Source of the DNA: DATJHM01 sp035493895
Lineage (GTDB): Bacteria > Chloroflexota > Ktedonobacteria > Ktedonobacterales > Ktedonobacteraceae
Reading direction: 5' to 3'
NCBI GenBank assembly: GCA_035493895.1
Contig: DATJHM010000207.1
Location: forward strand, 1 to 62,208
DNA: 62,208 nucleotides
The notes beneath the pieces were generated by a model, which worked only from the letters and a program-made list of their open reading frames with translations, did no database searches and was not told where the DNA came from. Positions within the stretch are counted from its first letter, which is position 1. The number at the start of each line of letters is the position of its first letter. This document shows positions 43,684 to 51,868 of this stretch, piece by piece. A program made the translations under genes and the position numbers.

Positions 43684-44563
43684 AGCAATGTGCTACCTTT
43701 CTTTCTGTAAATCACATCCATCTCAGTGAATGTAACTACGGAAACTACGTGGTTCGAAAACCACATGCGACCTTACCTCGTCAAACAAAAGCACGCGATA
43801 GATGTATTGTCATTGCACATCATCTCAGAGATGTGATGTATGGAGTACGGGATACATGATAGAAGGATGTCCTGAATACAATATGACATCTAGACAGTGC
43901 TATGTTACAAAAAGACGAAGTCTCCAAAGAACACAAGCAGGGGGAAGAGTTTCCTGCCCTGGCCTTTCTTAGGGAACGCCCACCATCAGAGAGAATTCGC
44001 TATCTTAGAATTTTCTAGTATACACAGAGTGGCACGTTTCATATCAGTAAATAGTTTCGTCTATCATATACTGAAAGATGTTTTTATACAACAATTTACC
44101 TTCCAATAATCATTTTTATTTTTGGGAAAATAAGGATAAGGTATGGCACTGGTAGGCGATGGAGGAAGAGATTATGTAAAGACCATCACGCTGTTGAAAG
44201 GCTTTCCTTTTGTGCCTCCTTTCATCGCAATATCCCATATTTACATGCAAACTACCCAGGTGCATATTGTATAAATATAATAATTTAGTAAATATAAAGC
44301 ATGAAAATAGCTAATTTAGCGAAAAATAAGCGAATATATAGTTGACAAGACTTTTTAATTATCTATAATGCGATTAGAATTGATGCAATTTACCCGATCT
44401 CATCTATCATCTCTCCGAGATTGGGATGAAGAGCTGACCGTTGAGAGAAGTTCTTGCTCAAGATCCTGGCTGTTGTTTTCCTATCGCTTTGTATCGTTTC
44501 CCTCAGCTTCGTACACATTTGCGTCTAAAAAAGGAAAAGTACCACACAGAAAGGAATATCTTC
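43684..44563. other. Large AT-rich intergenic region (880 nt), no gene
   Basis: Divergent space between the CmpX-like gene (minus) and the flavoprotein gene (plus). It is AT-rich, especially 44060-44340, and has no credible gene. A hairpin at 43817-43839 (ACATCATCTC, GAGA, TGATGT with a small bulge) is of uncertain meaning. The only clear signal is a strong promoter at 44342-44369 with a leader of about 190 nt behind it. Confidence 0.5.
44342..44369 (+). promoter_or_regulatory. Strong promoter, TTGACA/TATAAT
   Basis: TTGACA (44342-44347), 16 nt, TATAAT (44364-44369), consensus at every position. A start near 44376 gives a 5' leader of about 190 nt before the flavoprotein ATG (44564), long enough for regulation, though I can name no riboswitch class. 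Confidence 0.65.
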
Positions 44564-45979
44564 ATGTTAGAAGAAAAGCGCAAAAGTCAGCCTGATAGCA
44601 GTCCCCCGGTCGCCGGTCTCGAAACTTTGCGAGCAAGCCTGCGCGGCGAGCTCTTGCAGCCCACAGATGAGGGTTACGACGCAGCACGCAAGGTCTACAA
44701 TGCCATGATCGACAGGTACCCCGCCCTGATCGTACAGTGTGTCGACGAGGCCGACGTTATCGCAGCCGTCAACTTTGCCCGCCGAAACAATCTTCTCGTT
44801 TCAATCCGGGGTGGTGGACATAATGCCGGAGGGCTGGGAGTCTGCGATCACGGTCTGGTTATTGATCTCTCGCGTATTCGCTACACACACGTCGATCCCG
44901 AAGCAAGGACTGTCCGCGTTGGTGGAGGTTGTACCTGGGGAGAGGTCGACCACGCCACTTGCGCTTTGGGTCTGGCGGTACCCAGCGGGATCGTTTCCAC
45001 AACCGGTGTAGGAGGGCTCACGTTAGGTGGGGGACTGGGGCACCTGACGCGGAAATGTGGCCTCACCGTCGATAATCTGCTCGAAGCCTCCGTTGTCCTG
45101 GCCGATGGTCGTCTGGTGATAGCCAACGAGCGGCACAATGCGGATCTTTGGTGGGGCCTGCGCGGTGGCGGCGGAAATTTCGGGGTTGTTACCTCGTTTG
45201 TGTTCAAGGCTCACCCGATCGATACGGATTATGGCGGCCCCATGCTGTGGGAGCTAAACCAGGCCCCTGAGGTGATGAAATGGTATCGGGAGTTCATCAG
45301 GCAGGCACCCGAGGAACTCAGCGGCTTCTTCCTCTTCCTGGTGGTGCCGCCCGGTCCACCTTTCCCCGAACATCTCCATTCTAAGAATATGTGCGGGATC
45401 GTATGGTGTTATACCGGGCCCCTGGAGAAGGCCGAAGCAACGTTCAAGCCGATCCGGGAGCGCCTCACGCCTGCTCTGGACCTTGTCGGACCCATTCCGC
45501 ACCCGGCGCTCCAGAGCATGTTCGATCCGTTGTACCCGCCAGGGATGCAGTGGTACTGGAAAGCTGATTTTGTGAACGAATTGAGCGACGAGGCAATTCA
45601 ACTCTACATTCAACACGGTTCCCAGTTACCGAGCATACAGTCAACTATGCATCTCTATCCAATAAACGGCGCGGCGCATCGGGTGGGCCAGCACGATACC
45701 GCGTGGAGTTACCGCGATGCCACCTGGGCCGAAGTGATCGTGGGTGTTGATCCCGACCCTGCCAATAAAGACCGCATCACCGACTGGGCCAGGAAATACT
45801 GGAACGATATGCACCCTTACTCGGCGGGCGGTGCATATGTGAATTTCATGATGGAAGAGGGCGAAGATCGCGTCAAAGCGAGCTATCGGGACAACTATGA
45901 GCGCCTCGTGACCATCAAGCAGAAGTACGACCCGGAGAATTTCTTCCACGTCAATCAGAACATCAAGCCTACTGTATAA
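44564..45979 (+). CDS. FAD-binding oxidoreductase, berberine-bridge (BBE) type
   Basis: A 471-residue flavoprotein oxidase-like enzyme. VQCVDEADVIAAVNFARRNNLLVSIRGGGHNAGGLGV is the FAD-binding PP-loop domain with the GGGH(N) that usually holds the covalently linked His, GGGLGHLTRKCGLTVDNLLEA the second FAD segment, and YDPENFFHVNQNIKP the C-terminal BBE motif. No signal peptide, so cytosolic. ATG 44564 (AAAGGA 8 nt upstream; MLEEKRKSQPDS) is taken as the start because the upstream open frame lacks any homology-like content. Oxidises hydroxyl or amine substrates, unidentified. A single-gene unit. Confidence 0.88.
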   Translation: MLEEKRKSQPDSSPPVAGLETLRASLRGELLQPTDEGYDAARKVYNAMIDRYPALIVQCVDEADVIAAVNFARRNNLLVSIRGGGHNAGGLGVCDHGLVIDLSRIRYTHVDPEARTVRVGGGCTWGEVDHATCALGLAVPSGIVSTTGVGGLTLGGGLGHLTRKCGLTVDNLLEASVVLADGRLVIANERHNADLWWGLRGGGGNFGVVTSFVFKAHPIDTDYGGPMLWELNQAPEVMKWYREFIRQAPEELSGFFLFLVVPPGPPFPEHLHSKNMCGIVWCYTGPLEKAEATFKPIRERLTPALDLVGPIPHPALQSMFDPLYPPGMQWYWKADFVNELSDEAIQLYIQHGSQLPSIQSTMHLYPINGAAHRVGQHDTAWSYRDATWAEVIVGVDPDPANKDRITDWARKYWNDMHPYSAGGAYVNFMMEEGEDRVKASYRDNYERLVTIKQKYDPENFFHVNQNIKPTV

Positions 45980-46599
45980 AGAGTTACACGGGAATGACAG
46001 GCAGTAGCCAGTAAAAATCTGGCGCTGTCTGTGCATTTTAACCAAAGAGGCCACAAAGTCTTGTTTGTATAGAACAAAAAGTCAGTATCCGTGTAAGATC
46101 TTCTGCCATCGGCTTTTGTCCTCGCTTCGCAATGCATTATGAGAGTGAATTGTATAGGTTAAATTGTGTCATTATGTGTTGTTGTGTTTCATAAATTCAG
46201 GTGATTTATACAATTATAGCTCAAGTTTTTTGGTGAATTTACCTCTTACTTGATTGTTCTACAATGGTTAAAATTAAACAAGCGCACGTTATTATTCATC
46301 TTGTACAACTTCGCTGCCTCAATGATGCTCGGCGATGCATCGGTGTAAACGTGCCAGAGAGTATTGTCCTCTCAATCTCTGGTATCTGCTTTGCTGACCT
46401 CTCGTATTCCATGAAGGCATATCAGTATTACAGCAACCTCATCTATGTCTTATAGTTCAGGATCAGCGCACCAGAAGACAGATTTGTGACTTGCATACTG
46501 TCTTTTTATGCATGTGCTCGATAGTAAAGGGGAGCCATAGCGTTTCCTTTTCATTCTTTTGTGATCTTCATTATCATTACAAACAAGGAGAAGCACGTA
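45980..46599. other. Intergenic leader region (620 nt) before the permease gene
   Basis: AT-rich. A weak hairpin with a T-run (46476-46507) lies 90 nt before the permease ATG and could be an attenuator. No riboswitch consensus of the purine class is seen, and no gene is credible. Confidence 0.4.
46476..46507 (+). terminator. Weak leader hairpin with T-run (possible attenuator)
   Basis: AGACAG, a 16-nt loop, CTGTCT and five T's. Only 6 bp of stem, so a weak terminator; its position in the permease leader is the reason to note it. Confidence 0.3.
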
Positions 46600-48282
46600 A
46601 TGATTGAAAAAGAGCTTCCTGTAAAAGCTCCAGCGCAACCTAAGGCGAAGCGCTCGTTCAACAACCTGGTGAATAATCCCATGTTGGAGGACTACTCACT
46701 CCGTTATGCGCCGCGCTCTTTCAGAAAGTGGGGAGCCTATGCTACGGCAACGACGGCTCTCGGGGGTATCGCCTACCTGGCGGACTTTGCTATTGGTGGT
46801 GATGTCGTCGTTGCGCACGGCTTCGCCAGTGCCATCTGGGCCATCTTGCTGGCCGCGGCTGTGATCTTTTTGACCGGCCTCCCCATTGCCTATTATTCTG
46901 CTCGCTATAATATCGATATGGATCTGCTCACGCGTGGGGCTGGCTTTGGTTACCTGGGCTCGACCCTGACTTCAGTGATCTATGCAAGTTTTACGTTCAT
47001 CTTTTTCGCCCTGGAAGGCTCGATCATGGCACAGGCGCTCAACCTGTACTTCGGTCTTCCGTTAGCCATTGGTTACCTGGTCTGCTCCCTGCTGGTCATT
47101 CCACTGGTAGTCTTTGGTATGACCTTGCTTGCCAAACTGCAAGTCTGGACGCAGCCGTTCTGGTTGATCCTGCTGGTTCTGCCATTCCTCGCCATCTTGA
47201 TCAGAGAGCCCAATGCATTCGTCGCCTTCAGTCATTTCGGCGGGAACTCCCCAACCGGCCCACATGTCGATTTCTTAGGTGTCGGCCTGGGTGCTGGCGT
47301 TGCGCTTTCCCTGATTGCACAGATTGGCGAGCAGGTGGACTACCTGCGCTTCATGCCCGATAAAACGCCCGAGAACAGCAAAAAATGGTGGATTGCCGTG
47401 GTTGGTGCTGGTCCAGGCTGGGTCATTCTCGGCGCACTCAAGCAGCTCGCCGGTGCCTTCCTGACCTTTTACATCTTCGCCCAGGTTGGATCTGCGCTCG
47501 CCGTGCAGCCTATCCAGGAGCTTCTGGGTGGTTTCCGTGTCCTGATCCCCAATCCCTTTATTGCGCTGACGATTGCAACGATCTTCGTTATCCTGTCGCA
47601 GATCAAGATCAACACCACCAATGCCTATTCTGGCTCGCTGTCCTGGTCCAACTTCTTCTCGCGCATCCTGCATCGGCATCCCGGACGCGTAGTCTGGCTG
47701 TTCCTCAATGTAGGTATTGCCCTGTTGTTGATGGAAATGAACATGTTTGCCGTCTTGAACACTGTTCTGGGCTTCTACTCTAACGTAGCAATCGCCTGGA
47801 TTGGTGCCGTCGTGGCAGACCTGGTGATTAACAAGCCGCTCTTGAAGTTGAGTCCATCGTATATCGAGTTCAAGCGTGCCCATCTGCACACGATCAATCC
47901 CGTTGGTTTTGGCTCGATGATTATCGCGTCGATCGTCTCTGTGATCGCATTCTTTGGTCTGCTTGGCCCGTTCGCGCAGGCATTTTCGCCCTTCCTGGCG
48001 ATTATCATCGCGCTTGTGCTCTCGCCGCTTCTCGCCATTATCACCAGAGGCAAATATTACATTGCTCGTGAGAATACGGTCTCTACAGAGCCCGGGACAG
48101 GCAAAATACTGCCTGTGCTGAATTGTATGGCTTGTAGTGATGATTATGAGACGCCAGACATGACGTACTGTCCTTATCACAAAGGGACGATCTGTTCGCT
48201 CTGTTGCACGCTCGAAAAGAATTGTCACGATATGTGCAAAACGTCTAACGTTCTCGAGCCAGGCGCTGGAGCCGCAGACTGA
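46600..48282 (+). CDS. NCS1-family (purine/cytosine-type) permease with cysteine-rich C-terminal tail
   Basis: A 560-residue transporter of about 12 helices. AYATATTALGGIAYLADFAIGGDVV, DMDLLTRGAGFGYLGS, the GVALSLIAQIGEQVDYLRFMPD loop and INTTNAYSGSLSWSNFFSRI are the NCS1 pattern, close to cytosine/purine permeases. ATG 46600 with AAGGAGAAG upstream. Unusually, residues about 510-560 add a Cys-rich tail: CMACSDDYETPDM, CPYHKGTICSLCCTLEKNCHDMCK, giving at least nine Cys that could bind metal. In some proteobacterial hybrid kinases a like motif links an NCS1 domain to a histidine kinase; here it ends without one (see findings). Ends 65 nt before a strong terminator. Confidence 0.85.
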   Translation: MIEKELPVKAPAQPKAKRSFNNLVNNPMLEDYSLRYAPRSFRKWGAYATATTALGGIAYLADFAIGGDVVVAHGFASAIWAILLAAAVIFLTGLPIAYYSARYNIDMDLLTRGAGFGYLGSTLTSVIYASFTFIFFALEGSIMAQALNLYFGLPLAIGYLVCSLLVIPLVVFGMTLLAKLQVWTQPFWLILLVLPFLAILIREPNAFVAFSHFGGNSPTGPHVDFLGVGLGAGVALSLIAQIGEQVDYLRFMPDKTPENSKKWWIAVVGAGPGWVILGALKQLAGAFLTFYIFAQVGSALAVQPIQELLGGFRVLIPNPFIALTIATIFVILSQIKINTTNAYSGSLSWSNFFSRILHRHPGRVVWLFLNVGIALLLMEMNMFAVLNTVLGFYSNVAIAWIGAVVADLVINKPLLKLSPSYIEFKRAHLHTINPVGFGSMIIASIVSVIAFFGLLGPFAQAFSPFLAIIIALVLSPLLAIITRGKYYIARENTVSTEPGTGKILPVLNCMACSDDYETPDMTYCPYHKGTICSLCCTLEKNCHDMCKTSNVLEPGAGAAD

Positions 48283-48346
48283 TTGTGGATATTCCCCGTA
48301 GATGCGCGATTTGTCTGCAATGTCACGGAAATACGGGCGATCGGCA

Positions 48347-48403
48347 CCGGGCGTGTCCTCTCAACCAGGTATGTATAAATTGCCTGGTTGAGAGCACGCC
48401 CGG
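48347..48403. terminator. Long hairpin, bidirectional terminator
   Basis: Arms of 23 and 21 nt (48347-48369 and 48383-48403), beginning CCGGGCGTG and ending CACGCCCGG, pair with one bulge over a 13-nt loop. It lies between the convergent permease and exporter genes, so it can end both. Confidence 0.75.
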
Positions 48404-48464
48404 TATAATGGACGACCTGTAGACATATCCAGAGCGGTCACTACTATTATGCCAGTTGCATGCA

Positions 48465-49085
48465 TCAAAGGAAAATGCTGAGGAGCGCGAATAGCCCGAA
48501 GAGCGTAATCGCTACCCCCGAAATGCGATTGATCCAGAGTAGCCAGAGAGCAGTAAATCTGTCCCGTAGCAGACTGACTCCCCCCGTTAAAATGAGCCAC
48601 CAGATAGTAGAGCCCAGAAACACACCGCATACGACGAGCAGAGCTGTCAGCGTATCATTCTTATTTCCCGCCACGCCAAGACCTGCAAAGATAGCGGCAA
48701 ACGAGAGAATAGTCATGGGATTGGTCAGTGTGAGTAAGAGCGTGGAGACATACGCTCCCACAAAGCCGCTGGCTTTGATCGTGCTGGCTGCGTGCGTTGC
48801 GGGTGGTGAGAGCAGAGATTTGCAGCCCAGGTAGAGCAGAAACAGGCCCCCGAGGCCGTGAACCCAGAGTTGTTGATGTACCAGAAAGCCGGAGATAACG
48901 GTCAGGCCGAAGCCCGCAATGCAGCCATAGAGGCCATCTGCTGTGGCGATACCCAGGGCAGAAACAATACCATAAGGAAAGCCTCGTCGAAGCGTGCGTT
49001 GAATGCAGAGAATACTCATCGGGCCAACAACAGCCGCAATCGAAAGGCCAATCAGCACGCCACGGAATAGAAAGTTTGTCTCCAT
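48465..49085 (-). CDS. LysE/RhtB-family exporter
   Basis: A 206-residue membrane protein of about six helices. FRGVLIGLSIAAVVGPMSILCIQRTLRRGFPYGIVSALGIATADGLYGCIAGFGL is the LysE family opening, and LLTLTNPMTILSFAAIFAGLG has the conserved TNP motif. Such exporters expel amino acids or related small molecules. ATG 49085 with GAGGAG 6 nt upstream. Its 5' leader, about 300 nt, holds a leader ORF and a strong intrinsic terminator with an alternative pairing, so its synthesis is probably under attenuation. No lysG-like activator gene is present. The substrate is unknown. Confidence 0.9.
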   Translation of the reverse strand: METNFLFRGVLIGLSIAAVVGPMSILCIQRTLRRGFPYGIVSALGIATADGLYGCIAGFGLTVISGFLVHQQLWVHGLGGLFLLYLGCKSLLSPPATHAASTIKASGFVGAYVSTLLLTLTNPMTILSFAAIFAGLGVAGNKNDTLTALLVVCGVFLGSTIWWLILTGGVSLLRDRFTALWLLWINRISGVAITLFGLFALLSIFL

Positions 49086-49171
49086 GTCATTCTCCTCTCA
49101 AAGTATCTGGAAAGAACTACACATCAGGTTTGTGCGTGAGAGCCAGACCACTTTTGTCTGACGCGACCAAT

Positions 49172-49221
49172 AAAAAAAGTCGCCAGACCTGCCATAAGGG
49201 AGGGGTCTGGCGACTTTTTTT
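49172..49221 (-). terminator. Intrinsic terminator in the LysE-exporter leader (attenuator)
   Basis: 18-nt arms (49172-49189 and 49204-49221), pairing perfectly, with an outer run of seven A and seven T and a 14-nt loop. On the minus strand it ends 87 nt before the exporter ATG, so it stops leader transcripts. Its arm 49204-49210 (GGTCTGG on plus, CCAGACC in the RNA) can instead pair with 49271-49277, giving an antiterminator. Confidence 0.8.
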
Positions 49222-49242
49222 GTCGGCTTCTTTTTTTTCTCG

Positions 49243-49344
49243 TCAGGGAGAAGAGGGCAGGCGAAGCGAACCAGACCGGTAGCGTGGCTGGTTTCCTTGC
49301 TGCTGCTGTGCTATGACAAAAAGAGAAAAGCGGTATTGACTCAC
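49243..49344 (-). CDS. Leader peptide ORF of the LysE-exporter attenuator
   Basis: A 33-codon frame starting GTG at 49344 with GGGAG 6 nt upstream. The product is SQYRFSLFVIAQQQQG... with three CAG codons and a CAA in a row, and ends SSP before TGA at 49243. It lies between the predicted promoter and the leader terminator. Region 49269-49277 inside it can pair either with 49288-49293 or with the terminator's first arm, so ribosome position within the Gln run could choose between the two. Too short to be recognised as a family. Confidence 0.55.
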   Translation of the reverse strand: MSQYRFSLFVIAQQQQGNQPRYRSGSLRLPSSP

Positions 49345-49397
49345 TGCATACTCCCTGTGGTCCCGCTTGTGAATATGAGACGAAACGGGATAGAATA

Positions 49398-49426
49398 AGT
49401 GTAGCATATCAGTTCTTCTGAAACAA
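49398..49426 (-). promoter_or_regulatory. Promoter of the LysE-exporter leader
   Basis: On the minus strand TTGTTT (49421-49426), exactly 17 nt, then TACACT (49398-49403). The start is near 49391, giving an RNA leader of about 300 nt before the exporter ATG. Confidence 0.4.
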
Positions 49427-49644
49427 GTGTTTTATCTCCCTGCGTAATTTTTTGTAGTTGTGAGTCTGATCCAGCACAGTGATGTCGCCGGGGGCTATTT
49501 TATCTGCCGAAATGACCGATCTTTGCGCAAGGAACGTGGTTGTAAAGAGCATTGTCGCAGCTACATAATAGATCATACGATAGTGAATTCTTGAAAAAGA
49601 AAATAAGATGTGGAATAGAAATAGAAATAGATAAATATTTGTTG

Positions 49645-49786
49645 TATAATAGGGTACGGAGAAAGAAAAACTCGATGCCCTGGTCGGATCATCTGAGTAT
49701 CATGACCACCATCGCTACGGATGGAAGAGCATCGAGCGTACATATTATGTAGCAACCATGCAGAGAGCCGAACAGGGCGCTCTTTT
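49645..49786 (+). ncRNA. Candidate structured small RNA (promoter to terminator-like end)
   Basis: A TATAAT box (49645-49650) predicts a start near 49657. Downstream an 8-bp outer stem, CTCGATGC (49671-49678) with GCATCGAG (49729-49736), closes two inner hairpins: GGTC (49682-49685) with GACC (49704-49707), and CCATC (49709-49713) with GATGG (49720-49724). A GAGAGCC-N6-GGCGCTC hairpin with TTTT (49763-49786) could end the RNA. No protein frame covers it. I know no family with this layout. No -35 box is convincing. Confidence 0.45.
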
Positions 49787-49848
49787 GTGTAGAGAAGAGA
49801 AAGCCAGGGAGAAAGAGACCGCAAAAAAAAGATCGTAGGAGGAAATAG

Positions 49849-50196
49849 CTAGCGAGTGACAATAGCCTCTCCAGCTATGCCTACACGCAGGCGAGATTTG
49901 ATATTGCCCTTGCTGGTAGGCATTTTTCCCCGGCAATGAACAAAAAAGGCAGGCTGCTCAAGTGAAAGATGTAGAAGAACAATTTCACATTTCTGTGAAT
50001 TGATGATCAATTGAGCATTTTCTTGTAATAATAAAGGTTTTGTGTGTTGTAGCATCTCAAGCAGATTTGGCACAGTCCAACCTGCTGATCCAAAGCATTG
50101 TGGCCCCAGTAAGGTTTCATTGATGTCCACAACATGGTCAGGGAAGCGATTGGCGAGTGCCAGCAAGCAGATTTGGAGCGTTTCATTCAAGCGCAT
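49849..50196 (-). CDS. Hypothetical protein
   Basis: A 115-residue protein that I do not recognise. ATG 50196 has GGAG 7 nt upstream; the frame is open a further 48 codons, but that extension is Arg/Cys-rich and lacks coding character. It has two Cys residues in the middle and regular helix-like stretches (LNETLQICLLALANRFPDHVVD; NLLEMLQHTKPLLL). No signal peptide or membrane segment. A 16-bp palindrome lies 162 nt upstream. It stands alone between the RNA candidate and the sigma factor gene. Confidence 0.6.
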   Translation of the reverse strand: MRLNETLQICLLALANRFPDHVVDINETLLGPQCFGSAGWTVPNLLEMLQHTKPLLLQENAQLIINSQKCEIVLLHLSLEQPAFFVHCRGKMPTSKGNIKSRLRVGIAGEAIVTR

Positions 50197-50357
50197 AGCA
50201 TTTCTCCTGTGTTTGTGTTGTGAGGTATATCCGAACACCGCCCCGCCCCGGCACATACGACCTACTCTGCTCGGAAGTGTCCCCTTTCCACAGTCCCGGC
50301 GATACGGAAGGTGAGCACGATACTCGTACTTCACGTGCAATAAAAACGATTTCTCAA

Positions 50358-50373
50358 CTCAGTATACACTGAG
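50358..50373. promoter_or_regulatory. Operator-like palindrome
   Basis: CTCAGT-ATAC-ACTGAG, a perfect 6-4-6 palindrome, 162 nt upstream of the hypothetical gene's start (50196). Binding protein unknown. Confidence 0.4.
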
Positions 50374-50719
50374 AAGAAAATATGTTCTGTCAGAGTGTCC
50401 GTTCTATTAGTAAGTGTGCAATTTTTTTAGGTGAAAGTCAAGTATTTCTATTTGTATTTGCGTATTTGCTGTTATTAGTTTATTGATACTGTAACATTTA
50501 TATAGTAATAATCAGACGATGAGAGGTAAGTGCTGGATCAAAGGCGAGGGCGAGGACGCCAGAACACTCAGTTTCGTTTCAGCATCGCCACAGTTGTATC
50601 TCAGTTGTAGCATTTATACTAGGAAACAAGAACTATGATTGAAATTGCATATAAATATGGTAAATAGTATCGCATACATTTGTCAGTGTTATAGTTTTGT
50701 AAAAATTATGAAAAACCGG

Positions 50720-50737
50720 GCTATTGTAACCAATAGC
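50720..50737. promoter_or_regulatory. Operator-like palindrome before the sigma factor gene
   Basis: GCTATTG-TAAC-CAATAGC, a perfect 7-4-7 palindrome, 42 nt before the sigma factor ATG and just ahead of a TATAAA (50742-50747) that may be a -10 box. Confidence 0.45.
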
Positions 50738-50778
50738 TTTCTATAAAAAGCGGCAAATTGCAAAAAGGAGGCTGCTAC

Positions 50779-51786
50779 ATGACAATACTTGATGATATGC
50801 CAGCAATTGCTCCAGGGTGGATGCCAGATAGCCAGGAAGCCTATGATGCTGATATGATTGCAGCGCCTGAATGGAATAGCAATGGAAGCACCTCCCAGGA
50901 AGACGCGCTTGATAATTCTATCCTGATCTATCTCAGAGAAATAGCCTGTTATCCTCTCTTGAAACTTGAAGAAGAGCAATTACTGGGACAGCATATTGAT
51001 CGAGGGCGGAGAGAACAGACATTGCCTCGTGCGCGGCAGAATATGCGCGTGATCCAGGATGGCAAGCGTGCAGAACAGCGTCTCGTGGAAGCGAATTTGC
51101 GTCTGGTTGTCTCTATTGCCAAAAAATATAGTAGTTATGGTATGAGCATGATCGATATGATTCAGGAAGGTAATCTGGGTCTGATGCATGCCGTAGAGAA
51201 GTTCGATTTCAGTCTGGGCTATAAATTCTCTACCTATGCCTCCTGGTGGATTCGGCAGGCGGTGGCGCGTGCTCTGGCGAACAAGGGTCGTACCATACGG
51301 ATTCCCACCCATATGGTGGATAAGGTCAACCGTTTGAAGCGGGCGCGGCGCATGTTATTGCTGGAATTGAGCCATGAGCCAAGTGTGAGTGAGCTCAGTC
51401 AGGTGATGAACATCAAGCCTGCGCAGGTTGAAGAGATTATCAAATACAGCCAGCGTCCCACCAGCCTGGAAGCGATGGTGAATGAGGAAGATACCAAAAC
51501 GCTGGGAGATTTTGTAGAGGACGCTTCCATGCCTGACATGGCAAGTTTTGTGGGCATGCGACTCTTAAAAGAAGGGTTGCAGGATGCTATGGCGACTCTG
51601 AGCGAGCGTGAACGGCTGGTGCTTGGCCTGCGTTATGGTTTCAAGGATGGTCAGAGTCGTACGCTGAAAGAGGTCGGAGAAGAGATGGGTGTGACTCGTG
51701 AGCGTATTCGCCAGATCGAAGTGCAAGCGTTGCGCAAACTTCAGGATCTGGAGCAAGTACGCAATCTCAAAGACTATATCGCTTAG
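50779..51786 (+). CDS. RNA polymerase sigma factor, RpoD-type, group 2
   Basis: A 335-residue sigma-70 family protein. Region 1.2/2 has DNSILIYLREIACYPLL; ANLRLVVSIAKKYSSYGMSMIDMIQEGNLGLMHAVEKFDFSLGYKFSTYASWWIRQAVARAL is region 2 with the -10-binding part. TIRIPTHMVDKVNRL starts region 3, and LKEVGEEMGVTRERIRQIEVQALRKL is the region 4 helix-turn-helix. It lacks region 1.1, so it is an alternative primary-type sigma. AAAGGAGG 8 nt before ATG 50779; a palindrome lies 42 nt upstream. Followed by a strong terminator. Confidence 0.93.
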   Translation: MTILDDMPAIAPGWMPDSQEAYDADMIAAPEWNSNGSTSQEDALDNSILIYLREIACYPLLKLEEEQLLGQHIDRGRREQTLPRARQNMRVIQDGKRAEQRLVEANLRLVVSIAKKYSSYGMSMIDMIQEGNLGLMHAVEKFDFSLGYKFSTYASWWIRQAVARALANKGRTIRIPTHMVDKVNRLKRARRMLLLELSHEPSVSELSQVMNIKPAQVEEIIKYSQRPTSLEAMVNEEDTKTLGDFVEDASMPDMASFVGMRLLKEGLQDAMATLSERERLVLGLRYGFKDGQSRTLKEVGEEMGVTRERIRQIEVQALRKLQDLEQVRNLKDYIA

Positions 51787-51827
51787 CCCTCTCTTTCTCG
51801 ATAGAGCCTTTTTTCTTTTAGTGGACG

Positions 51828-51868
51828 CGAAAAGGGAACCTCAGCAATGAGGTTCCCTTTTCGTTTTT
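51828..51868 (+). terminator. Strong rho-independent terminator of the sigma factor gene
   Basis: A 16-bp perfect stem (51828-51843 with 51848-51863), GCAA loop and TTTTT (51864-51868), 41 nt beyond the sigma factor's stop. Textbook form. Confidence 0.9.

Larger units (their letters stand above)
50197..50778. other. Divergent intergenic region (582 nt) with two palindromes
   Basis: Divergent space between the hypothetical gene (minus) and the sigma factor gene (plus), AT-rich from 50400 on. It contains perfect palindromes at 50358-50373 and 50720-50737 and a possible plus-strand promoter (TTGATA at 50483-50488, TAATAA at 50506-50511, 17-nt spacer). No gene. Confidence 0.5.

Noticed and set aside
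46264..46455. A 63-codon frame in the permease leader
   Set aside because: No ribosome site before its ATG and no coding-like pattern; better seen as non-coding leader.
45980..46599. Purine-type riboswitch ahead of the NCS1-like permease
   Set aside because: I looked for the conserved TATA.../GACTAYG-type core and loop sequences and found none.
47275..48228. A 317-codon open frame on the minus strand opposite the NCS1-like permease
   Set aside because: Its content is charged and repetitive, as expected when the reverse of a membrane protein gene is read; the plus strand gene has clear helices and motifs.
49671..49736. Possible tRNA or hammerhead ribozyme
   Set aside because: No T-arm or anticodon arm, no CCA, and none of the hammerhead core sequence; only the stems are tRNA-like.
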